7,859 nucleotides of DNA from Bacteroidota bacterium. Lineage in GTDB: Bacteria > Bacteroidota > Bacteroidia > UBA7662 > CANHCV01. Below are positions 6,871 to 7,859 of the stretch, in pieces. The notes beneath the pieces were generated by a model. It saw only the letters and a list, made by a program, of their open reading frames with translations, was not told the origin of the DNA and searched no databases. Location: assembly GCA_027488715.1 (NCBI GenBank), contig JAIYBD010000001.1:1-7859 (forward strand). Direction: 5' to 3'. The translations under genes and the position numbers were made by a program. Position 1 is the first letter of the stretch. Each line of letters starts with the position of its first letter.

Positions 6871-7176
6871 ATGGAACCATTTTTCAATCTGTCGAAACAC
6901 GAGTTTATTTCCAAAACAGAACATCCGAATATCATCCTTTTGGATGTTCGAAATCCCGATGAATTTCAGGAAGGTCACCTCGAAAATGCCATCCTTGTAC
7001 CGTTTGAAAATCCAGATTTCATTTCAATGATGAGTGATTTCGATTCTTCCGCAAATTATTTGGTGTATTGCCGCTCTGGGAATCGTGGAGCAAAAGCTTG
7101 TTTAATGATGCGTTCGATGGGTTTTCATGGCGAAATTTCCCATTTGGACCAAGGTTATGAAGGATTAAAATCTTAA
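6871..7176 (+). CDS. Single-domain rhodanese (sulfurtransferase)
   Basis: This 101-residue protein is one rhodanese domain of the GlpE/PspE size class, without a signal peptide, so it is probably cytoplasmic. It would carry sulfane sulfur as a persulfide on Cys67 and hand it to a thiol or sulfite acceptor. The active loop CRSGNR (67-72) is intact, and the CDC25-like motif LLDVRNPDEF (23-32) is typical. That motif closely resembles ILDVRKPGEF in the second rhodanese domain of the preceding gene. It begins 22 bp after that gene with no terminator between, so co-transcription is likely. The start is the only suitable ATG and the length is normal for the family. Together the two genes suggest persulfide oxidation coupled to sulfur transfer, for example formation of thiosulfate from sulfite; that coupling is inference. 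Confidence 0.93.
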   Translation: MEPFFNLSKHEFISKTEHPNIILLDVRNPDEFQEGHLENAILVPFENPDFISMMSDFDSSANYLVYCRSGNRGAKACLMMRSMGFHGEISHLDQGYEGLKS

Positions 7177-7186
7177 AGATTTTTTT
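7167..7186 (+). terminator. Weak possible terminator overlapping the rhodanese stop codon
   Basis: AAAATC (7167-7172) pairs with GATTTT (7178-7183) around TTAAA, followed by a T tract to 7186. The stem is short and has only one G-C pair, so termination would be inefficient. It would separate the sulfur genes from rpmH. Confidence 0.3.
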
Positions 7187-7195
7187 CTCATTTCC

Positions 7196-7226
7196 TTGCG
7201 AATTTGAAATAGAAAAATTACCTTTG
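7196..7226 (+). promoter_or_regulatory. rpmH: Bacteroidota-type promoter for rpmH
   Basis: TACCTTTG at 7219-7226 is an exact TAnnTTTG -7 box with TTG at 7196-7198, 20 bp upstream. This is the same layout as before atpD. The transcript would start near 7231, about 20 nt before the rpmH ATG. Confidence 0.75.
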
Positions 7227-7251
7227 CATTCCATTCGAAATTAGTTCGGTT

Positions 7252-7410
7252 ATGAAAAGAACTTTCCAACCCTCTCAGCGTAAAAGAAGAAACAAACATG
7301 GTTTCCGTAAGCGCATGTCTGACGCGGCCGGCCGCGGTGTATTATCAAAGCGTCGCGCTAAAGGCCGTCACAAATTAACTGTGTCCGACGAAAACCGTCA
7401 TAAGCGTTAA
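7252..7410 (+). CDS. rpmH: Large ribosomal subunit protein bL34
   Basis: This 52-residue, strongly basic protein is L34 of the 50S ribosomal subunit, which binds 23S rRNA. The start MKRTFQPSQRKRRNKHGFR and the later KRRAKGRHKLTVSDE are the family signature. The first 47 residues match the usual length; the last few (NRHKR) make a short basic extension. It has its own promoter and is closed by a strong terminator before rnpA, so it can be expressed far more strongly than rnpA. The rpmH-rnpA order is conserved across bacteria. A GTTCGGTT stretch lies before the ATG in place of a Shine-Dalgarno sequence. Confidence 0.98.
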   Translation: MKRTFQPSQRKRRNKHGFRKRMSDAAGRGVLSKRRAKGRHKLTVSDENRHKR

Positions 7411-7429
7411 TTCAGCAAAAGATTGATAG

Positions 7430-7457
7430 AAAAAGGGGAACCAACGTTCCCCTTTTT
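7430..7457 (+). terminator. Intrinsic terminator after rpmH
   Basis: A perfect 12-bp stem pairs 7430-7441 with 7446-7457 around the loop CAAC. The core GGGGAAC/GTTCCCC is flanked by A and T runs, so it may act in both directions. It lies between rpmH and rnpA, 17 bp before the rnpA start. Confidence 0.92.
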
Positions 7458-7474
7458 CTGTTACCTTTAAATTC

Positions 7475-7859
7475 ATGATGAGGTATTTTTACCCGAAATC
7501 GATTCGTCTTCATTCGCAAAAAAAGATCGATGCCCTTTATGCGGAAAAAGAAGAACAGTTCATTGTTTTTCCTTTGCGTTTTGTGGCAAAAAGAATTCAA
7601 GATCCTACCCTTTCAAGTCCCATTCTCTTTCTCCCGGTTGCTCCGAAAAAAAGATTTACAAAAGCCGTACAAAGGAATCAAATTAAACGTCATTTACGCG
7701 AATCCTTTCGCTTAAATTTACACCGCGTTACCTTAAAATCTCCTTGGACATGGCACTTGGCTGTGAGTTACGTTGGGCCGGCACCTTCCCAATGGTTAAA
7801 AACGGAACAAGCCATGATCAACGGACTTGAACAACTGAATATCGCCTCGAATGAAACCC
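7475..7859 (+). CDS. rnpA: Ribonuclease P protein component, 3' end outside the window
   Basis: RnpA binds the catalytic RNase P RNA and helps it remove 5' leaders from pre-tRNA. The first 128 codons are visible and the frame is open to the right edge. The RNR signature is clear: KKRFTKAVQRNQIKRHLRE at about 58-76, including the conserved RN..KR..RE residues. The upstream part FPLRFVA (32-38) and LFLPVAPKK (51-59) form the expected central strands. Two ATG codons stand in tandem at 7475 and 7478, so the start may differ by one residue. Position after rpmH supports the call. A strong terminator lies just upstream, so rnpA depends on read-through or on its own promoter; only a TACCTTTA near-match to the -7 box (7462-7469) is seen, without a -33 partner. 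Confidence 0.93.
   Translation, partial: MMRYFYPKSIRLHSQKKIDALYAEKEEQFIVFPLRFVAKRIQDPTLSSPILFLPVAPKKRFTKAVQRNQIKRHLRESFRLNLHRVTLKSPWTWHLAVSYVGPAPSQWLKTEQAMINGLEQLNIASNET

Noticed and set aside
7530..7715. 61-codon plus-strand frame inside rnpA
   Set aside because: It is a shifted frame of rnpA; the rnpA frame carries the RNR signature.
1..7859. CRISPR array, tRNA, rRNA, insertion sequence or phage genes
   Set aside because: I saw no repeated spacer units, no tRNA-like cloverleaf and no transposase or integrase; nearly the whole window is housekeeping or metabolic coding sequence.

Overview
The window looks like chromosomal DNA from a member of the Bacteroidota, probably close to Flavobacteriales; the assignment below class level is a guess. 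The support is: (i) promoters of the Bacteroidota type, a -7 box TAnnTTTG with a TTG 20 bp upstream, before atpD and rpmH; (ii) almost no Shine-Dalgarno sequences before the start codons; (iii) an atpD-atpC pair standing apart from the other ATP synthase genes, with an epsilon subunit of only 79 residues; (iv) a cytochrome oxidase subunit II with the CuA loop CNKICGASH and extra membrane segments.

Layout. 1-3043 (minus strand): a two-gene terminal oxidase operon. coxB encodes a subunit II with a cytochrome c domain at its N-terminus, and coxA encodes subunit I, cut by the left window edge after 484 codons. 3044-3259: a divergent intergenic region with a Bacteroidota promoter for each direction and a small AT-rich palindrome. 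3260-4998 (plus): atpD and atpC, 2 bp apart, closed by a strong intrinsic terminator (5001-5031). 5043-7176 (plus): a sulfur-handling group made of a small uncharacterised protein with two CxxC pairs, a persulfide-dioxygenase-like metallo-beta-lactamase protein fused to two rhodanese domains (the first without its catalytic Cys), and a separate single-domain rhodanese. 7252-7859 (plus): rpmH (ribosomal protein L34) with its own promoter, a strong terminator, and the first 128 codons of rnpA (RNase P protein), cut by the right edge.

How the parts fit together. The left half is respiration: electrons from a soluble or complex-bound donor would pass through the tethered cytochrome c of CoxB to CuA and on to the proton-pumping A1-type CoxA, and the resulting proton gradient is used by the F1 catalytic subunit encoded in the opposite direction. 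The middle group is plausibly sulfide/persulfide detoxification (persulfide to sulfite, with sulfur transfer by rhodanese), which would protect a haem-copper oxidase from sulfide; that functional link is inference from proximity only. The right end is the common bacterial rpmH-rnpA pair.

I do not see a clearly new system, phage, insertion sequence, CRISPR array or RNA gene. The least ordinary items are the inverted (N-terminal) cytochrome c fusion on CoxB, the Glu-to-Lys change in its CuA loop, the half-dead tandem rhodanese fusion with a separate active paralogue, and the unknown CxxC protein in front of it.
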